From Burkholderia oklahomensis C6786 (GTDB lineage Bacteria > Pseudomonadota > Gammaproteobacteria > Burkholderiales > Burkholderiaceae), in contig NZ_CP009556.1 in assembly GCF_000959365.1 (NCBI RefSeq), positions 1,736,001 to 1,800,000 of the forward strand: DNA of 64,000 nucleotides. The letters run 5' to 3'. The translations under genes were made by a program, and so were the position numbers. This document shows, one piece after another, positions 6,938-18,219 of this stretch. The notes below the pieces were generated by a model. The model was given only the letters and a program-made list of their open reading frames with translations, was not told the origin of the DNA and did no database searches. Numbering within the stretch: the first letter of the stretch is position 1; each line of letters starts with the position of its first letter.

Positions 6938-9706
6938 ATGTCCGAATACAAGGAAACGCTGAACCTGCTGCAAACGCCTTTTCCGATGAAGGGCGACTTG
7001 CCGCGCCGCGAGCCCGCGTTCGTCGAGCGCTGGGCGGCGCAGCGCGTCTACGAGCGGATGCGGGCGGCGGCCGCCGGCCGGCCGCCGTTCGTGCTGCATG
7101 ACGGGCCGCCGTACGCGAACGGCGACATCCACATCGGACACGCGGTCAACAAGGTGCTGAAGGACATCGTGCTGAAGAGCCGCTTCCATGCGGGCTACGA
7201 CGCGCAGTGGGTTCCCGGCTGGGATTGCCACGGGATGCCGATCGAGCACCGGATCGAACAGCAGAACGGCCGCGGCTTGTCGGCGGAGACGGTGCAGCGG
7301 CTGTGCCGCGAATACGCATTCGAGCAGACGGAGCGGCAGAAGCGCGATTTCCTGCGGCTCGGCCTGCTCGGCGATTGGCCGCACGCGTTCCGCACGATGG
7401 ATTTCGAGACCGAAGCGAACGAGCTGCGCTTTCTCGAACGGATTCGCCGGCGCGGCCTGCTTTATCGCGGACAGAAGCCGGTGAACTGGTGCGTCGATTG
7501 CCAGTCGGCGCTCGCGGAAGCCGAGCTCGAATACGCGCAGAAGACGTCGATTGCGATTCACGCCGGGCTGCGCGTGCGCAGCCCCGTCGATCTCGCGTCG
7601 CGCTTTCGCTGCCATCCCGTCGTCGACAAGCCCGCATCGCTCGTGATCTGGACGACGACGCCGTGGACGATTCCCGGCAACGCGGCAGCCGGCGTGCGCG
7701 CCGACGCGCTGTACGGGCTGTACGACACGCCCGATGCGCTGCTTGTCGTCGCGCATGCGCTCGGCGACGAACTGCTCGCGTCGTTCGGCATCGATCACGA
7801 GCTGTGCGCGCAGGCGCCGGGCCGGGACCTCGTCGGCCTCGCGCTCGAGCAGCCGTTTTTCGGCGAGCGCGACGTGCCCGTCGTCGCGGCCGATTTCGTC
7901 ACGCTCGACGCCGGCACGGGCATCGTCCATCTCGCGCCCGCGCACGGCGCCGAGGACGCCGAGCTGTGCCGCCGCCTCGGCATCGGAGGCGAGAATGTCG
8001 TCGATGGCGCGGGCCGGTTCGTCGCGGATCTGCCCGGCATCGGCGGGCTGCCGCTCGACGAGGGCGTCGCGCGCATCGTCGCGAGACTGCGCGCGGACGG
8101 CGCGCTGCTGCGCGAAGCGAAATTCGAGCACGCGTATCCGCATTGCTGGCGCCACAAGACGCCGATCCTGTTCCGGTCGACGCCGCAATGGTTCATCGCG
8201 ATGGACGGCGGGCCCGGCAAGACGCTGCGCGAGACCGCGCGCGACGCGATCGCCGACGTGCCGTTCTATCCGCCGTCCGCGCGCCAGCGCATGGCAGCGA
8301 TGATCGACGGCCGGCCCGACTGGTGCGTGTCGCGACAACGGACCTGGGGCGTGCCGCTGCCGTACTTCGTCCGGCGCGGCGACCGGTCGCTGCATCCGGA
8401 TACCGCGCGGCTCGTCGACGAGGTGGCCGCGCGCGTCGAGCGCGAAGGCATCGCCGCATGGTCGCGCCTGCGGCCGGGCGAGCTCGGCGTCGACGAGGCC
8501 GAATACGAGAAGCTGTCGGACACGCTCGACGTCTGGTTCGATTCCGGCTCGATTCACGCGACTGTCTATCGCGACTCGAAGCGCCTGAACGTGCGCGGCT
8601 ATCCGGCGGATCTGTATCTGGAGGGCGCGGACCAGCACCGCGGCTGGTTCGGCTCGTCGCTGATGACGGGATGCGCGGCCGACGGCCGGGCGCCGTTCAA
8701 GGCGATCCTGACGCACGGCTTCGTCGTCGACGGCTCGGGGCGCAAGATGAGCAAGTCGCTCGGCAACACGGTGAGTCCGCAGCAAATCGCGGGCACGCGC
8801 GGCGCGGACATTCTGCGGCTATGGATCGCCAGCACCGACTATGCGGCCGAAATGTCGATCTCCGACGAGATTCTCGACCGCGTCGCGGAGACGTACCGGC
8901 GCATCCGCAACACCGTGCGCTTCCTGTTGCAGAACGTCGCGGACTTCGATCCGGCCGACGACGCGATTCCCGCGGACCGTCTGTTCGACGTCGATCGATA
9001 TGCGCTCGCGCGGTGTCGCGATTTCGTCGAGCAGTGCCGAGGCGCGTATGCGCGGTACGACTTCATGTCGGTGACGCGGCTCGCGCACGGCTATTGCGCG
9101 GACGAGCTCGGCGGCTTCTATCTCGACGCGCTGAAGGACCGCCTGTACGCGAGCGTCGGCGACAGCGTCGAGCGGCGCTCCGCGCAAACGGCGCTGCGGA
9201 TCGTGCTGACGAACCTGCTGATATCGATCGCGCCGATACTGAGCTTCACGGCCGAAGAGGCATGGGCGGTGTCGATCGGCAGCGAGCGCGACAGCGTGTT
9301 CCTGCATACGTGGGACGAGCATGCGCCGCCGCCGCTCGACGATCGCGCGGTGCTCGCGCGCTGGGAGCACGTGCGGTCGTTGCGTCCGCATCTGACGAAG
9401 GCGCTCGAAGAGGCGCGCGGCGCGGGGCTCATCGGACGATCGAGCGAAGCCGACGTCGTCGTGCGCGCGCCGCGCGGCACGCTCGACGCGCTGTCGCCGC
9501 TGCGCGGCGAGCTGGCTGCGGTCTTCATCGTCGCGGGCGTGACGCTGGAGGAGGGCGGCGAGATCGCGGTCGCGGTGACGCGCACGCGTCTTGCACGCTG
9601 CGAGCGCTGCTGGCGGCACGAGTCGACGGTGGGCGCGCGCGCCGGCGACGATCCGCTTTGCGAGCGCTGCCGTCAGGCGCTGTCGCGGCGACTTCTCGCG
9701 TACTAG
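6938..9706 (+). CDS. ileS: Isoleucyl-tRNA synthetase, probable second copy linked to a biosynthetic cluster
   Basis: This is a complete class I IleRS of 922 residues, a little shorter than typical bacterial copies of about 940. The signatures are intact: [14 protein letters not shown] with HIGH at 65-68, the editing-domain strand [11 protein letters not shown], the KMSKS loop at 603-607, the DQHRGWF region, and a C-terminal zinc finger (C888, C891, C908, C911). GGAGGGG precedes ATG 6938. The enzyme charges tRNA(Ile) in the cytoplasm. Neither the lspA/ribF-type neighbours of the usual proteobacterial housekeeping ileS nor other translation genes are present; it ends a run of methyltransferase, oxidases, editing protein and exporter. 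That placement fits an insensitive self-resistance copy, as known for mupirocin producers. Whether another ileS exists cannot be seen here. Confidence 0.93.
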   Translation: MSEYKETLNLLQTPFPMKGDLPRREPAFVERWAAQRVYERMRAAAAGRPPFVLHDGPPYANGDIHIGHAVNKVLKDIVLKSRFHAGYDAQWVPGWDCHGMPIEHRIEQQNGRGLSAETVQRLCREYAFEQTERQKRDFLRLGLLGDWPHAFRTMDFETEANELRFLERIRRRGLLYRGQKPVNWCVDCQSALAEAELEYAQKTSIAIHAGLRVRSPVDLASRFRCHPVVDKPASLVIWTTTPWTIPGNAAAGVRADALYGLYDTPDALLVVAHALGDELLASFGIDHELCAQAPGRDLVGLALEQPFFGERDVPVVAADFVTLDAGTGIVHLAPAHGAEDAELCRRLGIGGENVVDGAGRFVADLPGIGGLPLDEGVARIVARLRADGALLREAKFEHAYPHCWRHKTPILFRSTPQWFIAMDGGPGKTLRETARDAIADVPFYPPSARQRMAAMIDGRPDWCVSRQRTWGVPLPYFVRRGDRSLHPDTARLVDEVAARVEREGIAAWSRLRPGELGVDEAEYEKLSDTLDVWFDSGSIHATVYRDSKRLNVRGYPADLYLEGADQHRGWFGSSLMTGCAADGRAPFKAILTHGFVVDGSGRKMSKSLGNTVSPQQIAGTRGADILRLWIASTDYAAEMSISDEILDRVAETYRRIRNTVRFLLQNVADFDPADDAIPADRLFDVDRYALARCRDFVEQCRGAYARYDFMSVTRLAHGYCADELGGFYLDALKDRLYASVGDSVERRSAQTALRIVLTNLLISIAPILSFTAEEAWAVSIGSERDSVFLHTWDEHAPPPLDDRAVLARWEHVRSLRPHLTKALEEARGAGLIGRSSEADVVVRAPRGTLDALSPLRGELAAVFIVAGVTLEEGGEIAVAVTRTRLARCERCWRHESTVGARAGDDPLCERCRQALSRRLLAY

Positions 9707-9839
9707 CGACGCGTGCCGTGCGCATGCGGGCGTGCGCGAATGACGGGGCCCGCGCGGACGCGCGTGCGGCTGAGTTCGCTTGCGCTGGTTTCGCGGTCGG
9801 CGCGTGCTCGCGTCGGTCACGCGCCGGCCGGGACCGGCA

Positions 9840-9925
9840 GCGATCGACAGCGATCGACAGCGATCGACAGCGATCGACAGCGACTGACGGCGACTGACGG
9901 CGATCGACAGCAATCGACAGCGACC
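9840..9925. repeat. 10-bp tandem repeat (GATCGACAGC) between convergent genes
   Basis: Four perfect copies of GATCGACAGC are followed by variant copies (GACTGACGGC, GATCGACAGC, AATCGACAGC, GACCGCCGCC). The array lies in the gap between the ileS stop and the convergent M20 peptidase stop. It has the look of a variable microsatellite and is non-coding. Confidence 0.85.
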
Positions 9926-9972
9926 GCCGCCAACCGCCACCGGCTCCCGCTTCGCACCGCCCGCCGCCCGCC

Positions 9973-11391
9973 TCAAGCGGCGCGTGCGCGCCTCGCTTCC
10001 CGCACCGCCTGCCCCTCTTCGGCGAGATCCCAGAACAGCCCCGCCATGATCTGCAGCGACTGCCGCGCGACGCTGCCGAGCAGATGCTCGTTCGGCGCGT
10101 GCTGCGAGCACGCCGCATACGAATGCGGAATCCACAGCGTCGGCAGCCCGAGCAGATCGGCGAACACGTCGTTCGGCAGCGAGCCGCCGAGGTTCGGCAG
10201 CAGCGCGGGCGCATCGCCCGTCGTCGCCTCGATCGACGCGAGGCTCCAGCGCACCCACGGGTCGTCCGGGTCGAGCCGCGTCGCTTCCATCCGCGTGCCG
10301 CGCTCGGCGATCTCGATGTCGGTGAAGCCGTGCGCATCGAGATGCGCGCGCAGCCGGTTCAGCAGATTCGGCCCGTCGCTGCCGACCACGTAGCGCAACT
10401 GGCAATGCGCGACCGCATGGCCGGGGATCGCGTTGACGGGCGAATCCGGATTGCCGGTCCTGAACGCGAGGATTTCGAGCGCGTTCCAGCCGAGCACTCG
10501 TTCGATCGGCGTCAGGCCCGGCTCGCCCCAGTCGCGGTCGACCGCCGGATCGTTCGGGCCGCCGCCGACGTCGAGCGTGCGCAGCGCGTCGCGCACCGGC
10601 TGCGGCACGCCGTCCGGCCGCCAGCCGTCGACGAGGATCTTGCCGCGCGCGTCGACCATCGTCGCGAGCGCGTTCGCGAGCCGGATGCCGGGGCTGCGCA
10701 GGAGGCCGCCCCAGTTGCCCGAATGATGCGCGCCGTCGCGCAGCCTGATCGACAGCGTGAAGTTCAGGTTGCCGCGCGAGCCGAGGAACATCGTCGGCCG
10801 CGACGCCGCGACGCGCGGCCCGTCCGACGCGATGAACAGGTCGGCCGCGAGCGCGTCGCGATGCGCGGCGCAGATCTGCGCGAGCCCCGGCGAGCCGGTT
10901 TCCTCGCCCATCTCGATGATCGCCTTCACGTTGTAGCCGAGCCGGCCGCCGCGCGCGTCGATCACCTGCGCGAGCGCGGCGAGGTTGATCGTGTGCTGGC
11001 CCTTGTTGTCGGCGGTGCCGCGGCCGTACCAGCGGTCGCCGTCGACGACGATCCGCCACGGCTCGAGCCCCGCGCGCCACTGCGCGTCATGGCCGGGCAC
11101 GACGTCGCCGTGGCCGTACGTGAGCACGGTCAGCGCGTCGGGATCCTCGATCCGCTCGGCGATCAGGAACGGGCTGCCGCCTTCGAGCGGGCTGTCGACG
11201 ATCGTCGACGCGAAGCCGAGCGCGGCGAGCGAAGGCGCGATGTGGTCGGTCAGGTACGCATAGAGCTGCGGCTGCGACGATGCGAGCTGGCTTTCGGTGC
11301 GCACCGCGACGCGCGCGTTCAGCTCGTGCAGGAAGCGGCCGTCGTCGAAGTACGACGCGGCCATGTCGATGGCTCGACTGCGACTCATCAT
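9973..11391 (-). CDS. M20-family metallopeptidase (dipeptidase/deacetylase-like)
   Basis: The 472-residue protein starts at ATG 11391, with GGAGAG upstream on the minus strand. M20 features are visible: [11 protein letters not shown] (metal His and base Asp), [13 protein letters not shown] (bridging Asp), the catalytic pair [18 protein letters not shown], and late EH/His ligands (SQHAPNE). The length and the inserted dimerisation domain fit the M20/M28 dipeptidase group. It cleaves short peptides or acyl-amino acids in the cytoplasm with two zinc or cobalt ions. It is the last gene of a minus-strand cluster, 2 bp after the ATPase gene, so it probably processes the peptides imported by that ABC system. 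Confidence 0.88.
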   Translation of the reverse strand: MMSRSRAIDMAASYFDDGRFLHELNARVAVRTESQLASSQPQLYAYLTDHIAPSLAALGFASTIVDSPLEGGSPFLIAERIEDPDALTVLTYGHGDVVPGHDAQWRAGLEPWRIVVDGDRWYGRGTADNKGQHTINLAALAQVIDARGGRLGYNVKAIIEMGEETGSPGLAQICAAHRDALAADLFIASDGPRVAASRPTMFLGSRGNLNFTLSIRLRDGAHHSGNWGGLLRSPGIRLANALATMVDARGKILVDGWRPDGVPQPVRDALRTLDVGGGPNDPAVDRDWGEPGLTPIERVLGWNALEILAFRTGNPDSPVNAIPGHAVAHCQLRYVVGSDGPNLLNRLRAHLDAHGFTDIEIAERGTRMEATRLDPDDPWVRWSLASIEATTGDAPALLPNLGGSLPNDVFADLLGLPTLWIPHSYAACSQHAPNEHLLGSVARQSLQIMAGLFWDLAEEGQAVREARRARAA

Positions 11392-11393
11392 GT

Positions 11394-12298
<905 letters not shown>

Positions 12299-12302
<4 letters not shown>

Positions 12303-13288
12303 CGGGACATCTCCTCGCAAGCCGGTTCGACGAGCACGCAGCGCACGCGATGGCCGTCGCCGACGTCGACGAACGCCGGACTCCGTGCGCACGCGTCGCG
12401 CGCGAGCGCGCAGCGATTGCGGAACGCACAGCCGTCGATGTTGCCGACGAGCGACGGCACGACGCCCGGAATCGCGTCGAGCCGCGAGCCGGGCCGCGTC
12501 TTGCCGCGCACCGGGATGCTGTTCAGGAGCCCGCGCGTGTACGGATGCGTCGGGTGCGCGAACAGCTGCGCGGCGCTCGCGGTTTCGACGACTTCGCCCG
12601 CATACATCACCGCGACGCGATCGGCGATTCGCGACACGACGCCGAGATCGTGCGTGATGAACAGCACCGCGGTGCCGAACTCGCGCTGCAGCTCGCGCAG
12701 CATCCGCAGGATCTCGGCCTGGATCGTCACGTCGAGCGCGGTCGTCGGCTCGTCGGCGATGATGAGATCGGGCTCGCACATCAGCGCCATCGCGATCATC
12801 ACGCGCTGCCGCAGCCCGCCCGACAACTGATGCGGATACTGGCGCAGCCGCTCCGCCGCGTGCGCGACGCCCGCGCGCTCGAGCAGATGCACGGCGCGCT
12901 CGCGCGCCTGCGCGAGCGACACGCCGCGATGCTGGCGCAGCGCCTCGCACAGCTGGTTGCCGAGCGTGTACGCGGGATTGAGCGACGTCATCGGATCCTG
13001 GAAGATCATCGCGATCCGGTTGCCGCGCAGCCCGCTCATCGCGCGGCGATCGAGCGACAGCAGATCGATGCCGTCGAACGCGAGCCGATCCGCGCGGCGC
13101 CGCGCGTGGCGCGGCAGCAGGTCCATCAGCGCGAGCGACGTCATCGACTTGCCGCAGCCGGATTCGCCGACCACGCACAGCAGCTCGCCGCGCTCGAGGC
13201 GCAGGTCGATGCCGCGCACCGCATGCAGCACGCCGTTCGGGGTCGGCAGGTCGACCCGCAGGTTGTCGACTTCGAGCAATGCAGCCAT
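12299..13288 (-). CDS. Peptide ABC transporter ATP-binding protein (OppD/DppD type)
   Basis: This 329-residue ATPase has Walker [11 protein letters not shown]-loop [12 protein letters not shown], signature LSGGLRQRV, Walker [13 protein letters not shown] and switch ITHDLGVV. The C-terminal extension carries four cysteines ([19 protein letters not shown] ... RCVLVE), typical of OppD/DppD proteins, where they bind an iron-sulfur or metal site. It is stop-start coupled to the OppF-type gene and lies 24 bp behind the permease gene. Confidence 0.92.
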
Positions 13289-13312
13289 CGGGCTTCTCCT
13301 TTCGTCGGTCGG

Positions 13313-14221
13313 TCAGCGGCCTTCCGGCGCGGTCAGGTCGCGGATGCCGTCGCCGACGAGATTGATCGCGAGCACCGTGATCGCGAGCGCGACGCCCGGA
13401 ATCAGGATCACCCACGGCTGGAAGAACATGTACGCCTTGCCTTCGGCGATCATCAGCCCCCACGACGGCATCGGCGCCGGCACGCCGAGGCCGAGGAACG
13501 ACAGCGTCGCCTCGAGCAGGATCGCGTGCGCCATCTCGAGCGTCGCGACGACGATCAGCGCGCCCGCGATGTTCGGCAGCAGCTCGCGCAGCAGGATGTA
13601 GGGCGTCGACGCGCCGACCGCCTTCGCGGCCGCGATGAATTCGGCGTCGCGCAGCTGCTGCGCGACCGAGCGCGACACGACCGCGAAGCGGTCCCACAGC
13701 AGCAGGCCGAGCAGCACGATCACGGTTTTCAGCGATCCGCCGAGCAGCGACGACATCGCGAGCGCGACGAGCACGACGGGCATCGCGAGCCGCGTCGTGA
13801 TCAGATAGCTGATCGCCGCGTCGACCTTGCCGCCGAAGTAGCCGGCGAGCACGCCGAGCGCGGTGCCGATGACGCCGGACAGCGCGGCCGACGCGACGCC
13901 GATCACGAGCGACACGCGCGCGCCGAACAGGAGGCGGCTCAGGTAGTCGCGGCCGAGCTTGTCGGTGCCGAGCGGGTGGAGCCAGCTGCCGCGCGCGCTG
14001 TCCCACACGGGCGGCAGCAGCCGGCGCGTCAGGTCCTGGCCGTACGGATCGTGCGGCGCGAGCCACGGCGCGAACCACGCGGCGAGCACGACGAGCGCGA
14101 CGAGCGCCGCGCCGATCGCGAGGCCGCGGTGGCCGAGCAGCCGGCGCGTCGCGCGCCGCCATGCGGGGCGCGCGGGCGCGTCGATGCGCGGGGCCGGAAG
14201 AGAGTGCGGGCGCGAGGACAT
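13313..14221 (-). CDS. Peptide ABC transporter permease (DppC/OppC type)
   Basis: This 302-residue inner-membrane permease has an N-terminal OppC-type segment (ALVALVVLAAWFAPWLAPHDP), the conserved LGTDKLGRDYLSRLLFGARVSL box, about six membrane helices, and the EAA-like loop EFIAAAKAVGASTPYILLRE that contacts the ATPases. It sits between the DppB-type permease (24 bp upstream) and the ATPase genes, all on one strand. Confidence 0.92.
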   Translation of the reverse strand: MSSRPHSLPAPRIDAPARPAWRRATRRLLGHRGLAIGAALVALVVLAAWFAPWLAPHDPYGQDLTRRLLPPVWDSARGSWLHPLGTDKLGRDYLSRLLFGARVSLVIGVASAALSGVIGTALGVLAGYFGGKVDAAISYLITTRLAMPVVLVALAMSSLLGGSLKTVIVLLGLLLWDRFAVVSRSVAQQLRDAEFIAAAKAVGASTPYILLRELLPNIAGALIVVATLEMAHAILLEATLSFLGLGVPAPMPSWGLMIAEGKAYMFFQPWVILIPGVALAITVLAINLVGDGIRDLTAPEGR

Positions 14222-14245
14222 GGGCCGCTCCTGTCGGATGTGAAT

Positions 14246-15163
14246 CTATCGGGTGCGAATGCGGGGATCGAGCGCCGCGTTCGCGACGTCGGCGAAAAAG
14301 GTCAGCGCGACGTAGAACATCGCGATGATGAGAACGACGGCCTGCACGACCGGGAAGTCGTTGCGCGCGATCGCGTCCCACGCGAGCTGGCCCAGGCCTT
14401 GCAGCGAGAACACCGATTCGATGACGACCGAGCCGCCGAGCATGAAGCCGAGCTCGACCGCCGCGAGCGCGACGACCGGAATCAGCGCGTTGCGCAGCGC
14501 GTGCTTGCAGACGACGCGCGCGGGGCTCAGGCCCTTCGCGCGCGCGGTGCGGATGTAGTCGGCGCCGAGCACGTCGAGCATGCCGGCGCGCGTGAGCCGC
14601 ATCATCGCGGGCGTCGCGTAGTAGCCGAGCGCGACGGCGGGCAGCACGAAGTTGCGCCAGTCGTCGTTGCCGGCGACGGGCAGCCACTTGAGCCCGACCG
14701 CGAACACGAGGATCAGCGTGAGGCCGAACCAGAAGCTCGGCATCGCCTGGCCGATCACCGCGACGAGGAGCGCCGCGCGATCGATCCAGGTGTCGCGGTA
14801 CAGCGCGGCGACGACGCCGAGCGGAATCGCGACCGCGACCGCGAGCCCGAGCGCGACGCCGCCCAGCTTCAGCGTGATCGGCAGGTGCTCGGCGATCAGA
14901 TCGGCGACCGACGACTGGAAGAAGTACGAGCGGCCGAAGTCGAGATGCGCGGCGCGCCACAGCCAGTCGACGTACTGCGCGGTGACGGGCCGGTCGAGCC
15001 CGTACTGGATGCGCAGCGCTTCGACTTGCGCGGCGGTCGCCTCGGGGCCGGCGATCGCGGTCGCGAGATCGCCGGACAGATGGAGCAGCGCGAAACTGAC
15101 GATCGACACGGTGAGCGCGACGGCGATCGCGAGGCTCAGACGGCGGAGCAGATAGGCTGACAT
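14246..15163 (-). CDS. Peptide ABC transporter permease (DppB/OppB type)
   Basis: This is a 305-residue permease starting at ATG 15163 (MSAYLLRRLSLAIAVALTV). An upstream in-frame extension is low complexity and was dropped. It has six membrane segments, the GLDRPVTAQYVDWLWRA box typical of DppB, and the EAA loop DYIRTARAKGLSPARVV. With the DppC-type protein it forms the membrane channel of the importer. Confidence 0.92.
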   Translation of the reverse strand: MSAYLLRRLSLAIAVALTVSIVSFALLHLSGDLATAIAGPEATAAQVEALRIQYGLDRPVTAQYVDWLWRAAHLDFGRSYFFQSSVADLIAEHLPITLKLGGVALGLAVAVAIPLGVVAALYRDTWIDRAALLVAVIGQAMPSFWFGLTLILVFAVGLKWLPVAGNDDWRNFVLPAVALGYYATPAMMRLTRAGMLDVLGADYIRTARAKGLSPARVVCKHALRNALIPVVALAAVELGFMLGGSVVIESVFSLQGLGQLAWDAIARNDFPVVQAVVLIIAMFYVALTFFADVANAALDPRIRTR

Positions 15164-15243
15164 GGCGCGAGGAACGGATCGTATCGGTAAAGGGCGCAGC
15201 CGGATGCGGCGGGGGAGGCGTCGATCGGCGGCTGCGGAAGGTT

Positions 15244-15304
15244 CGGGCCCGGTGTTCGGTATTCGGTGCCCGGTGCTCGGTGCTCGGTGCTCGGTGCTCG
15301 GGCG
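15244..15304. repeat. 8-bp tandem repeat (GGTGCTCG) between transporter genes
   Basis: Consecutive copies of GGTGCTCG and close variants (GGTGTTCG, GTATTCG, GGTGCCCG) occupy most of the 208-bp space between the binding-protein gene and the first permease gene. The array lies inside the presumed transcript. It could tune expression of the permease half relative to the binding protein, but this is speculative. Confidence 0.75.
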
Positions 15305-15371
15305 GCGAAGGATCGGGTGGACGGCTTGATCCGACGGCGCGAGCGGCTTGCGCAACCCGGCTCGCGCCGGC

Positions 15372-16916
15372 CTACTTCCAGCTCGCCTCGTAAAAGCGCG
15401 GCAACTCGTCCGGATACGCTTTGAAGTTCAGCGCCGACGTGTACGCGTAGTTCGTCGAATACGAGAAGAGCGGCGCCCAGTACGCCTGCTCGCTGATTCG
15501 CGTGAGCGCCTTCGCGTAATTCGCCTTGCGCACGGCCGGATCGTTCGACGTGTCGGCCGCGTCGAGCCATTTCTCGACGGTCGCGTCCTTCGCGCTGTCG
15601 TCGGGGCCGCCCTTGAAGTAGACGCCGACGAACGCGGACGCGTCGTTGACCGAGAACGAGCCCCACGCCTGGAACGTGAGCGGCGTCTTGCCCGAGCGCT
15701 GCGCGGTGCGCAGCGCCGCGTACTGCAGGTAATGCAGCCGCGCGTTGATGCCGACCTTGCGCAGGTCGCCGATCATCGCCTCCGCGTATTCGCGCTCGCG
15801 GTACGCATACAGGTCGGTGTCGAAGCCGTTCGGATAGCCGGCCGCCTTCAGGAGCTCGCGCGCCTTCGCCGGGTTGTAGTCGTACTTGACGACGCCCGAC
15901 GTGTCGCAGCCGAACTGCGTGCGAAAGCACGGCGCGTAGACGGGCTGGCTGCCGCCGCGCACCAGGTTCTTCGCGAGCGCGCCGCGGTTGATCGCGTAGT
16001 TGACCGCCTGCCGCACGCGCGCGTCCTTGAACGGCGAGTTCGGCGCGGACGCGCCCGCCGCGTCCATCGACAGGTAGCCGACCCGCATCGTCTCGCCGCT
16101 CTGAACGGTCAGGTTAGGCATCGCCTTCAGCGAATCGGCCTGGTCGGCGGGCACGCGCCAGATCCAGTCGACGGCGCCCGTCATCAGCTGCGCCGCGCGC
16201 GTCTCCGGATCGGGGATCACGACGAACCTGACCGTGCCGATCTTCGGCTGGCCGAGCGGGCTGTCCTTGAAGTAGTTCGGGTTCTTGACCATCGTCACGC
16301 CGACGCCCGGCGTCACGGCGGTGATCTTGTACGGCCCGGTGCCGACGGGCGCCTTGCCGAAGCCCTGCAGCCCGACCTTCTTGAAGTACGCGGTCGGATA
16401 GATCGGCGTCGGGCCCGACAGGTATTCGAGCGCGGCCGGGAACGGCGCCTTCAGCCGGATCCGGACCTGGTAGTCGCCCGTCTTCTCGGCGCTCTGGATC
16501 CAGTCGGTGTTCTGCCGCGTGACGACCTTCGAATCCGGCGCGACGACATAGTTGAACGTGAACACGACATCGTCGGCGGTGAACTTGTCGCCGTTGTGGA
16601 AGGTCACGTCGCGGCGCAGGTCGACGATGAGCGACGTCGGCGACTCCCACTTCCACGCGGTCGCGAGCGCCGGCTTGTACGCGCCCGTCTTCGGATCACG
16701 GTAGATCAGCGTGTCCCACGCCATGTGCGCGATGATCACGCCTTCGCGCAGGTTGTTGTGATACGGCGAGATGTTTTCCGGCTCGCTGTCGGACGCGTAG
16801 ACGAGCGTGTCGTTCGCCCGGCCGGCGTGCGCGGCGGGCGACAGCGACAGCAGCAGCGCGACGGCCGTGCAGGCGGGAAAGCGGAGGGCGGGACGGACGG
16901 CGAACCGACGATTCAT
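15372..16916 (-). CDS. Peptide ABC transporter substrate-binding protein (SBP_bac_5)
   Basis: The 514-residue protein starts at ATG 16916 with AGGAG about 9 nt upstream. A Sec signal peptide (MNRRFAVRPALRFPACTAVALLLSLSPAAHA) is followed by the SBP_bac_5 fold: DTLVYASDSEPENISPYHNN, VTFHNGDKFTADDVVFTFN, the TPIYPTAYFKK and GTGPYKI boxes, and FKDARVRQAVNYAINR. It captures peptides in the periplasm and delivers them to the permeases encoded downstream. The gene is divergent from a LysR regulator across 178 bp. Confidence 0.93.
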   Translation of the reverse strand: MNRRFAVRPALRFPACTAVALLLSLSPAAHAGRANDTLVYASDSEPENISPYHNNLREGVIIAHMAWDTLIYRDPKTGAYKPALATAWKWESPTSLIVDLRRDVTFHNGDKFTADDVVFTFNYVVAPDSKVVTRQNTDWIQSAEKTGDYQVRIRLKAPFPAALEYLSGPTPIYPTAYFKKVGLQGFGKAPVGTGPYKITAVTPGVGVTMVKNPNYFKDSPLGQPKIGTVRFVVIPDPETRAAQLMTGAVDWIWRVPADQADSLKAMPNLTVQSGETMRVGYLSMDAAGASAPNSPFKDARVRQAVNYAINRGALAKNLVRGGSQPVYAPCFRTQFGCDTSGVVKYDYNPAKARELLKAAGYPNGFDTDLYAYREREYAEAMIGDLRKVGINARLHYLQYAALRTAQRSGKTPLTFQAWGSFSVNDASAFVGVYFKGGPDDSAKDATVEKWLDAADTSNDPAVRKANYAKALTRISEQAYWAPLFSYSTNYAYTSALNFKAYPDELPRFYEASWK

Positions 16917-17094
16917 CGCAAGGCTCCTGGAGATCCGGAAGAGGCTGCGGGCAGTGCGCCACGGCAGCGGCGGGCGCGGGCGAGCCACGCTCAGGGCCAA
17001 GCGTAAACAGCGAATTTTGTTGCGGCTATTATCGAAAAAATAAGTCTGCATTGCCGAAACGGCATCGCAGCGTCCGCGATCGCGAGGAGACGGG
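16917..17094. promoter_or_regulatory. Divergent promoter region between binding-protein and LysR genes
   Basis: 178 bp separate the two start codons. The centre (about 17000-17055) is strikingly AT rich for this genome, with TTGTTGCGGCTATTATCG and a run of A residues followed by ATAAG. LysR regulators usually bind such divergent regions at T-N11-A sites; TTATCG-A5-ATAAG is a candidate. The exact sites are not proven. Confidence 0.45.
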
Positions 17095-18033
17095 ATGAAG
17101 CACCATCAGCTGCAGGAAACCGCGTTGCGCTACTTTCTTGAGGTCGTGCGCGCCGGGTCGATCAGCGAGGCGTCCGCGCGGCTGAGCGTCGCCGGCTCGG
17201 CGATCAGCCGCCAGATCGCGCATCTCGAGCAGGTGCTCGGCACGCCGCTCTTCGAGCGCCGCTCGCGCGGGATGGTCGCGAGCGCGGCGGGCGAGATGCT
17301 CGCCGCATATGCGTTCCGGACCGAGCTCGAAGCCGATCGGCTCGTGCAGGACATCGACGCGCTGCAGGGGCTGCGGCGCGGCCAGGTGCGCATCGCGATG
17401 TCGGAGGGCTTCGCGATCGAGTTCGTGCCGCACGCGATCGCCGATTTTCGCCGCACGTATCCGGGCATCGTGTTCCAGGCGGCCGTGTGCGCGCCCGCCG
17501 ACGTCACGCGCCGCGTGAAGAAGGGCGAGGCGGACGTCGGCGTGACCTTCAGCCGGACGCCCGAAAGCGACATCAAGGTCGAGCACCGGCAGAGCGCGCC
17601 GGTGATGGCGGTGATGCGCGGCGATCATCCGCTCGCGCGCTTCGAGCGGGTGTCGGTGTCGCAGATGTGCGCGTATCCGCTCGCGCTGCCCGACCCGAGC
17701 ACGACGATCCGGCAGTTGTTCGACGTCGTGTCGAGCCGCCAGAACCTGACGATCGAGCCGGTGATGGTCAGCAACAACATCGTCGCGCTGCACAACTTCG
17801 CGATCGCGTCGGATGCGGTCTCGATCTCCGGCGAGGTGACGGTGCGCTCGCGGCAGGCGCGCGGCGAGCTCGCGGTGCGGCCGATCGCCGATCGCGGGAT
17901 GGACGCGCGCGCGGTCGAACTGCAGACGCTCGTCGGGCGCACGCTGCCGAAGGTCGTGCAGCTGTTTCTCGAATTCCTGCGCGCGCGGCTCGCGAGCGAC
18001 GAAGACGGCGGCGACGCGACGTTTCACCGATGA
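17095..18033 (+). CDS. LysR-family transcriptional regulator of the adjacent peptide-uptake cluster
   Basis: This is a 312-residue LysR protein. The N-terminal winged helix-turn-helix (LRYFLEVVRAGSISEASARL, SAISRQIAHLEQVLGTPLFER) is followed by the periplasmic-binding-like effector domain (GQVRIAMSEGFAIEFVPHAI ... VGVTFSRTPESDIKVEH). It is transcribed divergently from the binding-protein gene, the standard arrangement for a LysR protein and its target. The effector is unknown; a peptide or amino acid is the natural guess. Confidence 0.92.
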   Translation: MKHHQLQETALRYFLEVVRAGSISEASARLSVAGSAISRQIAHLEQVLGTPLFERRSRGMVASAAGEMLAAYAFRTELEADRLVQDIDALQGLRRGQVRIAMSEGFAIEFVPHAIADFRRTYPGIVFQAAVCAPADVTRRVKKGEADVGVTFSRTPESDIKVEHRQSAPVMAVMRGDHPLARFERVSVSQMCAYPLALPDPSTTIRQLFDVVSSRQNLTIEPVMVSNNIVALHNFAIASDAVSISGEVTVRSRQARGELAVRPIADRGMDARAVELQTLVGRTLPKVVQLFLEFLRARLASDEDGGDATFHR

Positions 18034-18077
18034 GACGGAACGCGCCGATGCGCGGCCCGGCCCGCGCGGCCGGCGTC

Positions 18078-18098
18078 ACGTTACATGTTCCGTAACGT
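18078..18098. promoter_or_regulatory. Inverted repeat ACGTTAC-N7-GTAACGT
   Basis: A perfect 7-bp inverted repeat with a 7-nt spacer lies 45 bp after the LysR stop and about 120 bp before the small RMF-like gene. It may be the operator or promoter-proximal element of the next gene, or part of a weak terminator for lysR, as flanking GC-rich bases extend the pairing imperfectly. No T run follows. Confidence 0.35.
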
Positions 18099-18219
18099 CG
18101 GCGCGCGCCGCGCGGCGCCGCGCCGGTGCGGGCTTGCCGCGCCGGCATCGGCGGCGCGTTGTCCGGCTGGCACTCTTATTGCTCCCGAATGGGAAGGAAC
18201 CGGATTCAGGGAGCTTCAG

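Noticed and set aside
6773..8785. 670-codon minus-strand frame opposite ileS
   Set aside because: It lies within a complete IleRS with HIGH and KMSKS motifs and its own composition is Arg/Ala/His shadow.
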